Positions 8,864-17,326 of a stretch of 64,000 bases of DNA are shown here, piece by piece; within the stretch, counting starts at the first letter, position 1; each line of letters begins with the position of its first letter. Source of the DNA: Vulcanimicrobiota bacterium. GTDB lineage: Bacteria > Vulcanimicrobiota > Vulcanimicrobiia > Vulcanimicrobiales > Vulcanimicrobiaceae. The stretch is taken from contig JAAXCW010000003.1 of NCBI GenBank assembly GCA_013036095.1, positions 186,001-250,000 of the forward strand, in the 5' to 3' direction. The notes beneath the pieces are model-generated. The model made no database searches and was not told the origin of the DNA. It saw only the letters and a list, made by a program, of their open reading frames with translations. The position numbers were made by a program, and so were the translations under genes.

Positions 8864-9732
8864 ACGTCGCCGCGAAAAAGGGGGTTGTAGCATTTTACAT
8901 CGACGCGAAACGTGAAAACTCGCGTGCCGTAGGACTGCGCGTCGCCGATCATTTCAAGAGCGCCGGTTATACGATTTGCCTGTGCCCGGGTTCCGATCCG
9001 GGGTTGCCCATCGCTTCCGACAACGCGAAACTCACGGCAGCTTCGCTGCTGATCACTATCGGGGGCGACGGTACGCTTCTGCGCGCCGCGCGGCTCATCG
9101 TCAACGACGGCGTTCCGTTGCTGGGCATCAACACTGGAAGGCTCGGTTTTTTGACGGAGTTCGATGACGACGATCCGCGCGTCGAGCAATTGCCCGGCCT
9201 GCTGGCGCGCGGCCTCGAGATTGAAGAGCGCCTCGCGCTTCAAGCGGAGTACGAAGGGCGAAAGTTTTTTGCCCTCAACGATGTGGTCGTGCGCAAGGGA
9301 GAGATCTCGCGCATCGTTCCGTTCGGACTCGGACTGGATGAGGAACAGGCCGCACACATTCCGGCCGACGGGATCTGCGTCGCCACGCCCACCGGTTCGA
9401 CCGCATATTTTCTGTCGGCGGGAGGTTCGATCATATCGCCGCGCGTCGACGCATTCGGCATCGTGCCGCTGCTGCCGCACACGCTGTTTTCCCGTCCGCT
9501 CATCGTGCCCACGACCTCGCACATCAACATTAGCTGCGATTCGGAGATCGTGCGGGCGCAGCTGGAATGCGACGGCGATGCGGTCAGCGAGATTGCGCCG
9601 GGAGGCACTGTCGCCATCGAACGCCATCCGCGCATGGTCCGATTCGCACGTACTGCGCCGCTGCATTTCTTCGAGCGTCTCGAGGACAAGATGCGCTGGG
9701 GCGTCTCGATCAAAGATCGCCGGCGAGCGTAA
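8860..9732 (+). CDS. nadK: NAD kinase
   Basis: NadK phosphorylates NAD to NADP. The GGDGT motif (TIGGDGTLLRAARL, near residue 66) and GINTGRLGFLTEF (near 88) are diagnostic, and TPTGSTAYFLSAGG (near 180) forms the NAD-binding site. At 290 residues the length is typical. The ATG overlaps the stop of tlyA by four bases, and recN begins two bases after its stop. Confidence 0.95.
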   Translation: MNVAAKKGVVAFYIDAKRENSRAVGLRVADHFKSAGYTICLCPGSDPGLPIASDNAKLTAASLLITIGGDGTLLRAARLIVNDGVPLLGINTGRLGFLTEFDDDDPRVEQLPGLLARGLEIEERLALQAEYEGRKFFALNDVVVRKGEISRIVPFGLGLDEEQAAHIPADGICVATPTGSTAYFLSAGGSIISPRVDAFGIVPLLPHTLFSRPLIVPTTSHINISCDSEIVRAQLECDGDAVSEIAPGGTVAIERHPRMVRFARTAPLHFFERLEDKMRWGVSIKDRRRA

Positions 9733-9734
9733 CG

Positions 9735-11429
9735 GTGTTACGCCGGCTGCGCATAGCCGACTACGAATTGATCGCGGGCGCGGAGATCGACTTCTCTTCG
9801 GGCGCCACGATGTTCACCGGCGAAACGGGGTCGGGGAAAACGATGGTGCTCGGCGCGATCGCGTTCGTCCTGGGCGAGCGCGCGGGAGGCGACGTTGTCC
9901 GCCGCGGGGCCGCCAAAACCGCGGTAACGCTGGAGTTTGATCCAGATAAGGCGCTGCGCGAAAAACTTTGCGCCGATGGCTTCGAATTCGATCGCGACGA
10001 AGATGCAACGATCTCGCGCGAACTGAGCGAGAGCGGTAAGTCGGTTCTGCGTCTCAACGGTCGCCCGACGACGGCCGGCTACGTCCGCGATCTCGCCGCG
10101 GAGCTGGTCGACATCGTCGGGCAGCACGAGGCGCAGCGCCTGCTAGCGGCTTCGTACCATTTAGAGTTGCTCGACAGGTTTGGCGGCGAAGCGCTCCTCC
10201 GCGTTCGCGAACGCGTTGCATCACTGCATGCGCGCGCCGGGAAACTTGGCGGCGACCTGCGGGACCTGAATGAAGGCGAACGGCGCGCGCAAGAGCGGCA
10301 CGCTTTCGCGAAGTACGCGCTCGAGGAGATCGAATCGACTGCTCCCGCAGCCGGCGAAGACGATCGGCTGAACGAGCGTCGCCGGTTTTTAGATAACGTC
10401 GAAAAGGTGGCGCTCGCCTTGCGGAGCGCGCACGATGCGCTAGCGGGGGAAGATGTCTCGGCTTCGAGCGCGCTCGGTGCGGCGGGCGCGTCACTGCAGC
10501 AGTTGCGCGGCCTCGGCGAAGGGCTATCGGAGATGGCGCAAAGCGCCGGCGCGCTGCAAAGCGAGGTCAACGAACTGGCGGCGCGCATCTCGCGAGAGCT
10601 GGACGCAACTGAATTCCAACCGGCCGAACTTGAAACGATCAACGCGCGGCTGGAAGCGCTCGATACCCTCAAGCGAAAATACGGTGGCTCGATTGAGGCC
10701 GTACTGACAGGGGCCGAAGAGTTTCGGAAGGGCGTCGATCTTTTCAGCAACGCCGGCGAGCGGAAAGCGCAACTCGAACGGGAGATTCACGCAGCGCAGA
10801 GCGAATTGAAAAAAAATTCGGCCGAGCTTTCGAAATTGCGGAGTACCGCCGCCGATAAATTGCGCAAAGCCGTCGAAAAAGAATTGCAAGACCTGGCGCT
10901 GCCGTCGGGCCGTTTCGGCGTCCACTTTGAGCAACTCGCCGAAATCGCCGGGACCGGCGCAGAACGCGCCGAGTTCCTGTTCGCCGCTAACAAAGGCGAG
11001 GAAGAGCGGCCGCTCGCGCGAGTCGCTTCCGGCGGCGAACTGTCGCGCGTTCTTTTGGCGCTTATCGTTGTTCTGGCAGGCAAGCGTGGTAAAACTGCGC
11101 TGGTATTTGATGAGATCGATCTAGGAATCGGCGGCGCAACCGCGACCGCGGTCGGCGTGCGGCTGGGACGCCTCGCCCGTGAAGCGCAAGTCATGTGCGT
11201 GACGCATCTCGCACAGATTGCAGCCTGGGCCGACGAACACTATGTGCTCGAGAAAACCGAATCGCGCTCCGCGACGACTATTTCTGTGCGCAGGGTCGAG
11301 AAGGATGCGGACCGGACAAGTGAGCTCGCTCGCATGCTTTCGGGCGAAACTCACGACGCCGCATTGAAGCACGCGCGCACCCTTTTACGGCAAACAACTG
11401 AGCGGAGGTCGAACCTAGTCGCGTCCTAG
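9735..11429 (+). CDS. recN: DNA repair protein RecN
   Basis: RecN is an SMC-like ATPase that acts early in double-strand break repair. I start at the GTG at 9735, two bases after nadK, giving VLRRLRIADYELI, the typical RecN opening. The Walker A GETGSGKT is near residue 34, followed by LGERAGGDVVRRG. The middle is a long coiled coil with a central hinge. The C-terminal ATPase half has RVASGGELSRVLLAL (signature), LVFDEIDLGIGGATA (Walker B) and THLAQIAAWAD. At 564 residues the length is standard. The open frame extends upstream to 9567 but that part lies inside nadK. Confidence 0.95.
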   Translation: MLRRLRIADYELIAGAEIDFSSGATMFTGETGSGKTMVLGAIAFVLGERAGGDVVRRGAAKTAVTLEFDPDKALREKLCADGFEFDRDEDATISRELSESGKSVLRLNGRPTTAGYVRDLAAELVDIVGQHEAQRLLAASYHLELLDRFGGEALLRVRERVASLHARAGKLGGDLRDLNEGERRAQERHAFAKYALEEIESTAPAAGEDDRLNERRRFLDNVEKVALALRSAHDALAGEDVSASSALGAAGASLQQLRGLGEGLSEMAQSAGALQSEVNELAARISRELDATEFQPAELETINARLEALDTLKRKYGGSIEAVLTGAEEFRKGVDLFSNAGERKAQLEREIHAAQSELKKNSAELSKLRSTAADKLRKAVEKELQDLALPSGRFGVHFEQLAEIAGTGAERAEFLFAANKGEEERPLARVASGGELSRVLLALIVVLAGKRGKTALVFDEIDLGIGGATATAVGVRLGRLAREAQVMCVTHLAQIAAWADEHYVLEKTESRSATTISVRRVEKDADRTSELARMLSGETHDAALKHARTLLRQTTERRSNLVAS

Positions 11430-11569
11430 TTCGCCGCGCGAAGTATGAACGTTTGGTTAGAATCGTCGAACAGGCGGTCTTACTTACGAGCGGCGGCAAG
11501 CAAGCGGCCATCTTCCTTAACAGAAATCTAAAGTAAGGTTACGGCAAATGCGGGTACGCTAGAGATGCT

Positions 11570-12187
11570 ATGGTGGCGATACGCCGGTTGCCTGTCCTCG
11601 CGCTTGCCTTTGCGGGATTCTGCGCGGCGGTTCCCAGCGGATCGTTGAGTCAAATCATGCAACGGCTTGCTTCCAATCCCGCGGCGCCGAGCCAATACTC
11701 CGCGAACGTGCAAGTGCGTATGCACATGCGCGGTTTTCCGTGGATCACCAGGACCGTGAGCGGCAGCGAAGTCTATAAGCATCCGGGCTTTTATCACTTT
11801 GCTTTCAAGGATGCGCCCAAAGCCCTCGACCAGCTCAGCAGTTTGGAAGAGGACCTGGCCAATCCGAACGCTTGGCCGCAGCGGTACAACGTTTCCCTGC
11901 TCGTTCCGCAGTCGCCGGGAGTCGAGCCCGTGGTGCGTTTGGTGCCCAAAACGATAAAGCTCGTCAAGACTCTGGACATCACCGTGGACTTGGCGCGAGC
12001 GCATATCGACAAGGCCGTGTGGACGCGCACTGATGGCGGCACGATTACGATGACGCAGAAATACAACACCGTCGCTGCGCGTGAGGTCGTTTCCGAACAA
12101 GACGCCGCCGTGCGCATTCCTAACATGTCCGCCGACGTTACCGCGACATACAGCGGCTTTAGCGTCGATGCGGGAGGGACGCACTAG
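11570..12187 (+). CDS. Secreted protein of unknown function
   Basis: I do not recognise this 205-residue protein. An N-terminal hydrophobic stretch (RRLPVLALAFAGFCAAVPSG) looks like a signal peptide. The rest alternates short strands and contains VQVRMHMRGFPWITRTVSG and a repeated pattern of charged, threonine-rich strands towards the end (TRTDGGTITMTQKYN). The overall look is that of a periplasmic beta-sheet protein, possibly a distant LolA/LolB-type lipoprotein carrier fold, but no motif proves it. The 140 bases between recN and this gene hold no other gene that I can support. Confidence 0.6.
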   Translation: MVAIRRLPVLALAFAGFCAAVPSGSLSQIMQRLASNPAAPSQYSANVQVRMHMRGFPWITRTVSGSEVYKHPGFYHFAFKDAPKALDQLSSLEEDLANPNAWPQRYNVSLLVPQSPGVEPVVRLVPKTIKLVKTLDITVDLARAHIDKAVWTRTDGGTITMTQKYNTVAAREVVSEQDAAVRIPNMSADVTATYSGFSVDAGGTH

Positions 12188-12189
12188 CT

Positions 12190-12257
12190 AGCCTGCCTTT
12201 CCCTCGTCCTTCGACCCTTCGACGAGCTCAGGGCAGGCTCTACTCAGGGTGACATTG
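12190..12257. repeat. Short interspersed repeat / inverted repeat between convergent genes
   Basis: An 8-bp perfect inverted pair, AGCCTGCC at 12190-12197 and GGCAGGCT at 12232-12239, brackets a segment containing CCTTCGACGAGCTCAGG, a motif that I know as a common intergenic repeat in many genomes. A related copy occurs at about 45904-45962. It lies between convergent genes (the secreted protein and pyk) and could also act as a two-way terminator, although there is no T-run. Confidence 0.45.
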
Positions 12258-12276
12258 CTGCTTGCCGCGGCAAGTT

Positions 12277-13704
12277 TTAAGGGATTTGGTGAATCTTTAA
12301 CAGGTTCGTGCCGCCGGCGCCGACGGGCATGCCGGTCGTAAACGCGACGCAGTCGCCGTTGCTGACAAGGCCCTCGGAAAGCATCCGCTGCTCCATGATG
12401 TGCAGCAATACGTCAATTGACGAGTAGCGCTCGATGACCAGCGACTCGATACCCCACACCAGCGCCAACCGCCGCGCAACCTCGGGCAGCGGTGTGAGCG
12501 CGATGATGCGCGCCTTCGGGCGAAACGCCGAGATATGGTGCGCCGCGTTCCCGGTGGTCGTGCCGGTCACGATATATGGCAGTTTGAGCTCCGCGCTTGC
12601 GCGCGTGGCGGCTTCGGCGATCGACGTTGCGACGTCGGGCGTCACGCCCTCCAGCCGGCGCAGCTGCAGTAACTCGTGCGGATACTGCGTTTCGACCTCG
12701 CGAGCGATCTGCGCCATCACGCGCACCGCTTCGGTGGGATAAGCGCCCAGAGCCGTCTCGCCCGAAAGCATAACCGCGTCGGTGCCATCGAGGATCGCAT
12801 TGGCGACGTCGGTGGTTTCGGCGCGCGTCGGCCGCGGATTGGTCGTCATCGACTCAAGCATCTGTGTGGCCGTCACGACCGGCTTGCTGGCGCGGTTGCA
12901 GCGCGCGATAAGGTCTTTTTGCACCATGGGCACGCGCTCGAGCGGAATTTCGATTCCCAAATCGCCCCGTGCCACCATAATGCCGTCGGCGTGCGCGATG
13001 ATGTTTTCGATATCGTCGAGCGCTTCGTGTTTTTCGATTTTGGCGAGCACGCGCGTCGTCTTCTTGCGTTCGGCTATGAACGTTTTGACGCGCGCAATAT
13101 CTTCAGCCGTGCGCACGAACGACACGGCAACATAATCGACGTCTTTCTCCAACCCGAACGCGAGGAATTCGAGATCGCGGTCCGAGACAGCCGAGAGATT
13201 GAGCGATCCGTCGGGGTAGTTGATGCCTTGCGACGGACGAAGTTCGCCGCCCACTTCGACGGTCGTGTGGATCTCCGTTGCCTTCTTATCGACGATGCGC
13301 AGCACGATCGCACCGTCTTGCAGATAGATGCGTTTGTCCACCGCGACGTCCGCCGGCAAGTGCTTATAGGTCACCGAGACGCGCTGCGAATTTCCGGGCA
13401 CGTCCTCGGTCGTCAGTACAAACGGCGCGCCCCGGTCGAGGTGCACCGAAGACGCGTCGCCGAGCTTCCCGGTTCGCACCTTAGGCCCAGGCAAATCTTG
13501 CAAAACGGCGATGTGCGTTTCGAGTTCGGTGGCGATCCTACGAATCGCATCGATGGTTTTTCCGTGACCTGCGGGCTCGCCATGCGAAAAATTCAGGCGG
13601 AAGACGTTAGCGCCCGACAGGACAAGCGAGCGAATGATCTCGGGATCGCTGGAGGCCGGACCGATCGTCGCGACGATTTTCGTTCGTTTTTGAATCGTTT
13701 CCAT
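12277..13704 (-). CDS. pyk: Pyruvate kinase
   Basis: Pyruvate kinase makes pyruvate and ATP from phosphoenolpyruvate and ADP. The protein opens TIQKRTKIVATIGPAS and has GANVFRLNFSHG, the K/Mg site LAKIEKHEALDDIENII, MVARGDLGIEIPLERVP, and PVVTATQMLESM, followed by RAETTDVANAILDGTDAVMLSGE. The C-terminal domain is present, so the protein is full length (475 residues). It lies alone on the minus strand. The 70-base gap to the divergent TonB-like gene must hold both promoters. Confidence 0.96.
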   Translation of the reverse strand: METIQKRTKIVATIGPASSDPEIIRSLVLSGANVFRLNFSHGEPAGHGKTIDAIRRIATELETHIAVLQDLPGPKVRTGKLGDASSVHLDRGAPFVLTTEDVPGNSQRVSVTYKHLPADVAVDKRIYLQDGAIVLRIVDKKATEIHTTVEVGGELRPSQGINYPDGSLNLSAVSDRDLEFLAFGLEKDVDYVAVSFVRTAEDIARVKTFIAERKKTTRVLAKIEKHEALDDIENIIAHADGIMVARGDLGIEIPLERVPMVQKDLIARCNRASKPVVTATQMLESMTTNPRPTRAETTDVANAILDGTDAVMLSGETALGAYPTEAVRVMAQIAREVETQYPHELLQLRRLEGVTPDVATSIAEAATRASAELKLPYIVTGTTTGNAAHHISAFRPKARIIALTPLPEVARRLALVWGIESLVIERYSSIDVLLHIMEQRMLSEGLVSNGDCVAFTTGMPVGAGGTNLLKIHQIP

Positions 13705-13774
13705 TGGAACTACCGCGCTTGCGAGGCCCGCTCTGGAGGCTCCTGCGCCGGCATGGGCGCATTAGTTTCCAATC

Positions 13775-15031
13775 GTGCCGCGCGACGACAACGATCGCCG
13801 TCATCCGCAGCGATTGACGACGAGTTTTGTCGCCTCGCTCGTTTTGCATGCCCTTCTGGCATTGTTGCTCTTTTCAATTGCGACTTCGTCGTCGGAGCAG
13901 GCCTCATCGGAGTCGGTGCAAGGCGCGCAGATCGTCACGGTGACGAGCCAAGCGGTTCCCAAGACAGTTGCGGTGGCCGTACCGCACGCGGCCCCACCGG
14001 TTCCGCACGCGCGGACCGCGCCGGTGCAGGCCGCCGCGCAACCCCGCTCGGCGCCGCCTCACCCGCGCGTCCATCACGAGCTCTCGAAGTTCGCGCCGAC
14101 TGCGCCGCCCAATCCGACACCGGCGCCCGAGGCTTCGTCGGCGCCCAATCCGCAGCCGACCCAGCCCGAGATCGCATTGACGCCACTTCCGATTGTCGCA
14201 GCCGTTCCCACGAGTGTGCCCGCACGCATCATCGCAGCCACGATTCACGCGCCGCCGACCGCTCCGCCGACGCAAGCTCCGACAGCGGCGCCAACGGCAC
14301 GGCCGGTTCCGAAGATCGAGCAACCCAAGGTGCCGCAGGCGACGTTCGCTCCACTGATCGCGCGGGCTACGCCGCAAGCTGTCGTAACGCCGGGCATGAC
14401 GTCGCAGGTGCGCATTCGCAAACCCACGCCGGGCGTGCCGAGTCCAGGCCCAACACGCCGTCCGGAGCCGGCGATCTCGCATGGCGGCGCCGCGAGTCCG
14501 GGTCCAAAGACCGTGGGGTCACCCGGACCCAAGGGCATCTCGCCGGTCAAATCCAGCGCGGCTGCTAAACCGATACAAACGGTTCCGTCCACACCGCGTC
14601 CCGCGGGCGCGCAAGGGAAACCGGCATCCAAGGCGTCGCGCAATCTCAATCAGCGGCTGCGCAATATCTTGCCGACGCCCGGACCTTACGCAATCGCCAC
14701 GCCGCGCATGTATAAGGGTGACATCGGTAGCCTCAAACCCGCCGAGCCGACGCCACCGCCGGCGATCGCAGCGATAACCAAATTCATTTACACGGAAAAC
14801 GTAACCGGGCAGCGCTGGAAGTTATGGCCGCTGGGCGCGACACCCGAGGAACGCGGAATAAAAATGTACGTCACGTCGGTGAGGCATGTCGCCGGCATCC
14901 AGATGTGCACGGGCTGGGTGATCCGTCAGCCAATCGCCGGCAAGGACCCATGGATCATCGAACCTGACCAGACGTTCCCGTGCAATGGTAACCTAGTGCC
15001 GTACACACCTCCCACGCCCGCTCCGCCGTAG
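13775..15031 (+). CDS. TonB-like membrane-anchored proline-rich protein
   Basis: This 418-residue protein has a short basic N-terminus, one membrane segment (about residues 15-36, SFVASLVLHALLALLLFSIA, the TonB-like SxxxH pattern), then some 270 residues dominated by Pro, Ala and Thr, and a compact C-terminal domain (about 330-410) with two cysteines (MCTGWVI and TFPCNGN). The layout is that of a TonB or TolA-like periplasm-spanning protein. The C-terminal domain does not show a TonB motif I can confirm, so the partner is unknown. No ExbB or ExbD lies nearby. The start is a GTG at 13775. Confidence 0.6.
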   Translation: MPRDDNDRRHPQRLTTSFVASLVLHALLALLLFSIATSSSEQASSESVQGAQIVTVTSQAVPKTVAVAVPHAAPPVPHARTAPVQAAAQPRSAPPHPRVHHELSKFAPTAPPNPTPAPEASSAPNPQPTQPEIALTPLPIVAAVPTSVPARIIAATIHAPPTAPPTQAPTAAPTARPVPKIEQPKVPQATFAPLIARATPQAVVTPGMTSQVRIRKPTPGVPSPGPTRRPEPAISHGGAASPGPKTVGSPGPKGISPVKSSAAAKPIQTVPSTPRPAGAQGKPASKASRNLNQRLRNILPTPGPYAIATPRMYKGDIGSLKPAEPTPPPAIAAITKFIYTENVTGQRWKLWPLGATPEERGIKMYVTSVRHVAGIQMCTGWVIRQPIAGKDPWIIEPDQTFPCNGNLVPYTPPTPAPP

Positions 15032-15057
15032 CGGGCTACTTATTTTCCGCCCGCTTA

Positions 15058-15086
15058 TTGAAACCCGACATTTGTCGGCGTACAAT
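15058..15086 (+). promoter_or_regulatory. Sigma-70-type promoter with a palindrome in the spacer
   Basis: TTGAAA at 15058-15063 and TACAAT at 15081-15086 are separated by exactly 17 bases, close to the housekeeping consensus. The spacer is almost filled by a perfect palindrome, CCGACATTTGTCGG at 15065-15078, which may be an operator. Transcription would start near 15093, just ahead of a highly structured region. Confidence 0.75.
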
Positions 15087-15092
15087 CAAGCT

Positions 15093-15301
15093 GTCACAGA
15101 GACGAAGAGAAGGAGGGCGGTTGGAACCGCAAGATCCACCGGGCAGTAGAGCCCGCGGAGCACGCCCGATTTAAGGAGCGCCAGACGAGCGCCCAGCGGC
15201 AACCGGACGTAGACCGGAAGAGAGCGTGCTCGTAACGCGTAGATGAGTAGGTAAGAGCGAGGGGCCGGCCCCACCCTGGGGTTGCGGCCCGTCGCATTTT
15301 T
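15093..15301 (+). ncRNA. Structured leader or small RNA upstream of rimP-nusA
   Basis: About 209 bases follow the promoter without a convincing reading frame. Hairpins can be drawn at 15117-15130 (GCGG/CCGC), 15140-15155 (CGGGC/GCCCG), 15178-15192 (GCGC/GCGC) and 15203-15217 (CCGG/CCGG). The last two are enclosed by a perfect 8-bp long-range stem, GAGCACGC at 15158-15165 with GCGTGCTC at 15224-15231, giving a multibranch junction. The segment ends in a terminator-like hairpin. I could not match it to RNase P, tmRNA, SRP RNA, 6S RNA or a riboswitch class. It is either a free small RNA or an attenuation leader for the rimP operon. Confidence 0.55.
15262..15301 (+). terminator. Intrinsic terminator / attenuator before rimP
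   Basis: A two-part stem, GGGCCG (15262-15267) with CGGCCC (15285-15290) and inside it CCCC (15269-15272) with GGGG (15278-15281), is followed six bases later by TTTTT (15297-15301). This would end the RNA described above or attenuate transcription into rimP-nusA-infB. Confidence 0.65.
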
Positions 15302-15372
15302 CGGGTATGCTACTCCATGGTAGGTCATCAGCGTGGGCAGGTCCCGCGCTTCGTTGTTCTTTGGGGGTCTTT

Positions 15373-15876
15373 GTGGCAAGGTCGTTGGCCGGCGAATTCG
15401 AGCACGTGGTTGAAGAGATTGCGCGCGACGATCGTTTTGCCGGCGTCGAGATCGTACAACACAGTACGCGCGGTAGCGGAAACAAGAGCGTGCTGAGCGT
15501 GACGATCGATCGCGAGGGCGGCGTCGACGTTCGCACCTGCGAGCGCATTGCGTCTGCGATAAATAAGCGGCTGCAAGACTTTGAAGAAGCTTACCGGCTC
15601 GAGGTCGAGTCCGCCGGCTTAAACCGGCCGCTCACCAAGCCTGGAGATTACACGCGTTTTGCGGGCCGCGATGCCAAGATTGTCACCTCGCTGCTCGTAC
15701 GTGGGACCAAAACGCATCGCGGCGTCCTGCAAGGCGTTCGCGGAACCGCGGTGATTTTGAAAACGGAAAGCGGCGAGTTGCCGCTGCCGATCGAGACGAT
15801 AAAAACCGCAAACTTGGAATACGACGTGCGCGCAGACTTGAAGCGCGCAAAGGAACAAAGAAAACAGCATGCCTGA
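15373..15876 (+). CDS. rimP: Ribosome maturation factor RimP
   Basis: RimP helps assemble the 30S subunit. Homology begins at GEFEHVVEEIARDDRF, and the body has STRGSGNKSVLSVTIDREGGVDVRTCERIASAINKRLQD, then the signature VESAGLNRPLTKPGDYTRFAG. I chose the GTG at 15373 because GGGGG at 15363-15367 lies five bases upstream. The frame is open to 15307, but that would add 22 residues with no family match. The gene overlaps nusA by eight bases. Confidence 0.92.
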   Translation: MARSLAGEFEHVVEEIARDDRFAGVEIVQHSTRGSGNKSVLSVTIDREGGVDVRTCERIASAINKRLQDFEEAYRLEVESAGLNRPLTKPGDYTRFAGRDAKIVTSLLVRGTKTHRGVLQGVRGTAVILKTESGELPLPIETIKTANLEYDVRADLKRAKEQRKQHA

Positions 15877-17068
15877 ACAAATGACCGAAGAGAGACTGAT
15901 CGACGTCCTGCAATACATCTCGCGGGAGAGGAACATCCCGTTCGAGATGTTGATCGAAGCGTTGGAGGCGGCGCTCCTGACCGCTTACAAACGGCACTTC
16001 GGAAGTGAAGCGAACGCAATTGTTTCCGTCGACCGGCAGACCGGCGAATACAAAGTCTTTCACCGCCGGATCGTGGCTGAAGAAATCACCGATCCGAAGT
16101 TGGAGGTTACGCCCAAAGAGGCGGGGCCGCAGTATCAGGCCGGAGATTACTTCGACGAAGAAGTCACGCCTAAAGATTTTGGCCGCATCGCCGCGCAGAC
16201 CGCCAAGCAAGTCATCGTTCAGCGCATCCGCGAAGCCGAGCGCGACACCGTTTACAACAAGTACGCCGCGAAGCTCAACGACATTGTGACCGGCACCGTT
16301 CAACGGTTCGAACAGCGCAACATGTACGTGCTCCTCGACGGCAAGGACGAAGCGATGCTGCCGCTCTCGGAGCAAGTGCCGCGAGAAAATTTCCGCATCA
16401 ATGACTTTATCCGCGCCTACGTTTTGGACGTGCGCAAATCTCCCAAGGGCCCGAGCGTGATCCTGTCGCGTTCCGCCGACGGGCTCGTGCAGCGCCTGCT
16501 GGAGTTCAACGTCCCCGAGGTTGAGGACGGTACGGTCGAAATTATGGCGATCGCGCGCGAACCCGGCAGCCGCACCAAAGTTGCGGTGCGCAGTGCGCGC
16601 GCCGAAGTCGATCCGATCGGCGCCTGTTTGGGGCCGAAGTCGAGCCGCATTGCAAACGTCTCGGACGAACTGCGCGGCGAGAAGATCGACGTCATCAAGT
16701 GGGATCCGGATCAAACGAATTTGATCATGAACGCGCTCGCGCCGGCCAAAGTCTTGAGCGTCGAGCTCTTCGAAGACGACGGCGTCGCGCTCGTCATCGT
16801 GCCGGATTACCAGCTTTCGCTGGCCATCGGCAAAGAAGGCCAAAACGTTAGGCTGGCCGCGCAGATGACCGGCTGGCGCTTGGATATCACGAGCGAAGCC
16901 GAGGCCGCGGAAGCGCGCGAACGTTATCTGGCCGAGCGGGCCGAACGCCAAGCCGAACCGGCGGCCGAAGAAGCTTCCGAGGCCGAAACGGGCGAGGCAT
17001 TGCCCGCCATCGACGAAGACCTGATCCGCAAGCTCGAAGAGTTCAAGCGCGAACGGCTGAGCGAGTAG
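15869..17068 (+). CDS. nusA: Transcription termination/antitermination protein NusA
   Basis: NusA binds RNA polymerase and modulates pausing, termination and antitermination. The 399-residue protein has the N-terminal polymerase-binding domain (1-125), an S1 domain with GTVQRFEQRNMYVLLDGKDEA (about 135-200) and two KH domains (GACLGPKSSRI near 252 and LAIGKEGQNVRLAAQMTGW near 315). A charged tail (EERLAERAER-like, then acidic) replaces the C-terminal repeats of E. coli NusA, as in many non-proteobacteria. The gene overlaps rimP and is followed by ylxR. Confidence 0.95.
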   Translation: MPEQMTEERLIDVLQYISRERNIPFEMLIEALEAALLTAYKRHFGSEANAIVSVDRQTGEYKVFHRRIVAEEITDPKLEVTPKEAGPQYQAGDYFDEEVTPKDFGRIAAQTAKQVIVQRIREAERDTVYNKYAAKLNDIVTGTVQRFEQRNMYVLLDGKDEAMLPLSEQVPRENFRINDFIRAYVLDVRKSPKGPSVILSRSADGLVQRLLEFNVPEVEDGTVEIMAIAREPGSRTKVAVRSARAEVDPIGACLGPKSSRIANVSDELRGEKIDVIKWDPDQTNLIMNALAPAKVLSVELFEDDGVALVIVPDYQLSLAIGKEGQNVRLAAQMTGWRLDITSEAEAAEARERYLAERAERQAEPAAEEASEAETGEALPAIDEDLIRKLEEFKRERLSE

Positions 17069-17071
17069 CTC

Positions 17072-17326
17072 TTGGGCGAGCATATACCGGAGCGCCAGTG
17101 CGCCGGCTGCCGCGAGCGCAGGCCCAAGGGCGCCCTCCAGCGGTTTGTCCGCATGGGGCCGCGGGAGTGGCGTCCGGACCCGGGCAAGCGGCTATCGGGG
17201 CGCGGAACCTACCTCTGCGCCTCGCCGGATTGCCTCAAGCTGGCCGAGAAGAACCGGCGCTATCCGGGGCTTGCATCTGCGGCCGCCGAAGATGGGTTTC
17301 AACAAGGTTCGAGTTCTGTGAAATGA
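17072..17326 (+). CDS. ylxR: YlxR/DUF448 family RNA-binding protein
   Basis: The 84-residue basic protein has the family signature RQCAGCRERRPKGALQRFVR, then GRGTYLCASPDCLKLAEK. YlxR proteins sit between nusA and infB in many bacteria and bind RNA; a regulatory role on RNase P has been reported for one homologue. The start is a TTG at 17072, three bases after the nusA stop. The stop overlaps a tiny ATG frame (ATGA at 17323-17326). Confidence 0.9.
   Translation: MGEHIPERQCAGCRERRPKGALQRFVRMGPREWRPDPGKRLSGRGTYLCASPDCLKLAEKNRRYPGLASAAAEDGFQQGSSSVK

Noticed and set aside
8089-9666. A 525-codon minus-strand frame across tlyA and nadK
   Set aside because: Both plus-strand genes have diagnostic motifs and operon context; the opposite frame has none.
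11278-11511. Short minus-strand frame after recN
   Set aside because: It overlaps the recN end and has no ribosome binding site or motif.
12676-14568. A 630-codon plus-strand frame running across pyruvate kinase
   Set aside because: It is antisense to a well-supported pyk gene and its product is low-complexity and Arg/Asp-rich, as for shadow frames in GC-rich DNA.
15110-15135. A T-box-like AGGGCGG...AACCGC sequence
   Set aside because: The match to the T-box consensus is loose, it lies near the 5' end and not before a terminator, and the downstream genes are not aminoacyl-tRNA or amino acid genes.
15093-15301. RNase P, tmRNA, SRP or 6S RNA
   Set aside because: None of their conserved core sequences is present, and the multibranch layout differs from the long rod of 6S RNA.
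15683-17083. A 466-codon minus-strand frame across rimP and nusA
   Set aside because: It is a shadow of two clear housekeeping genes.
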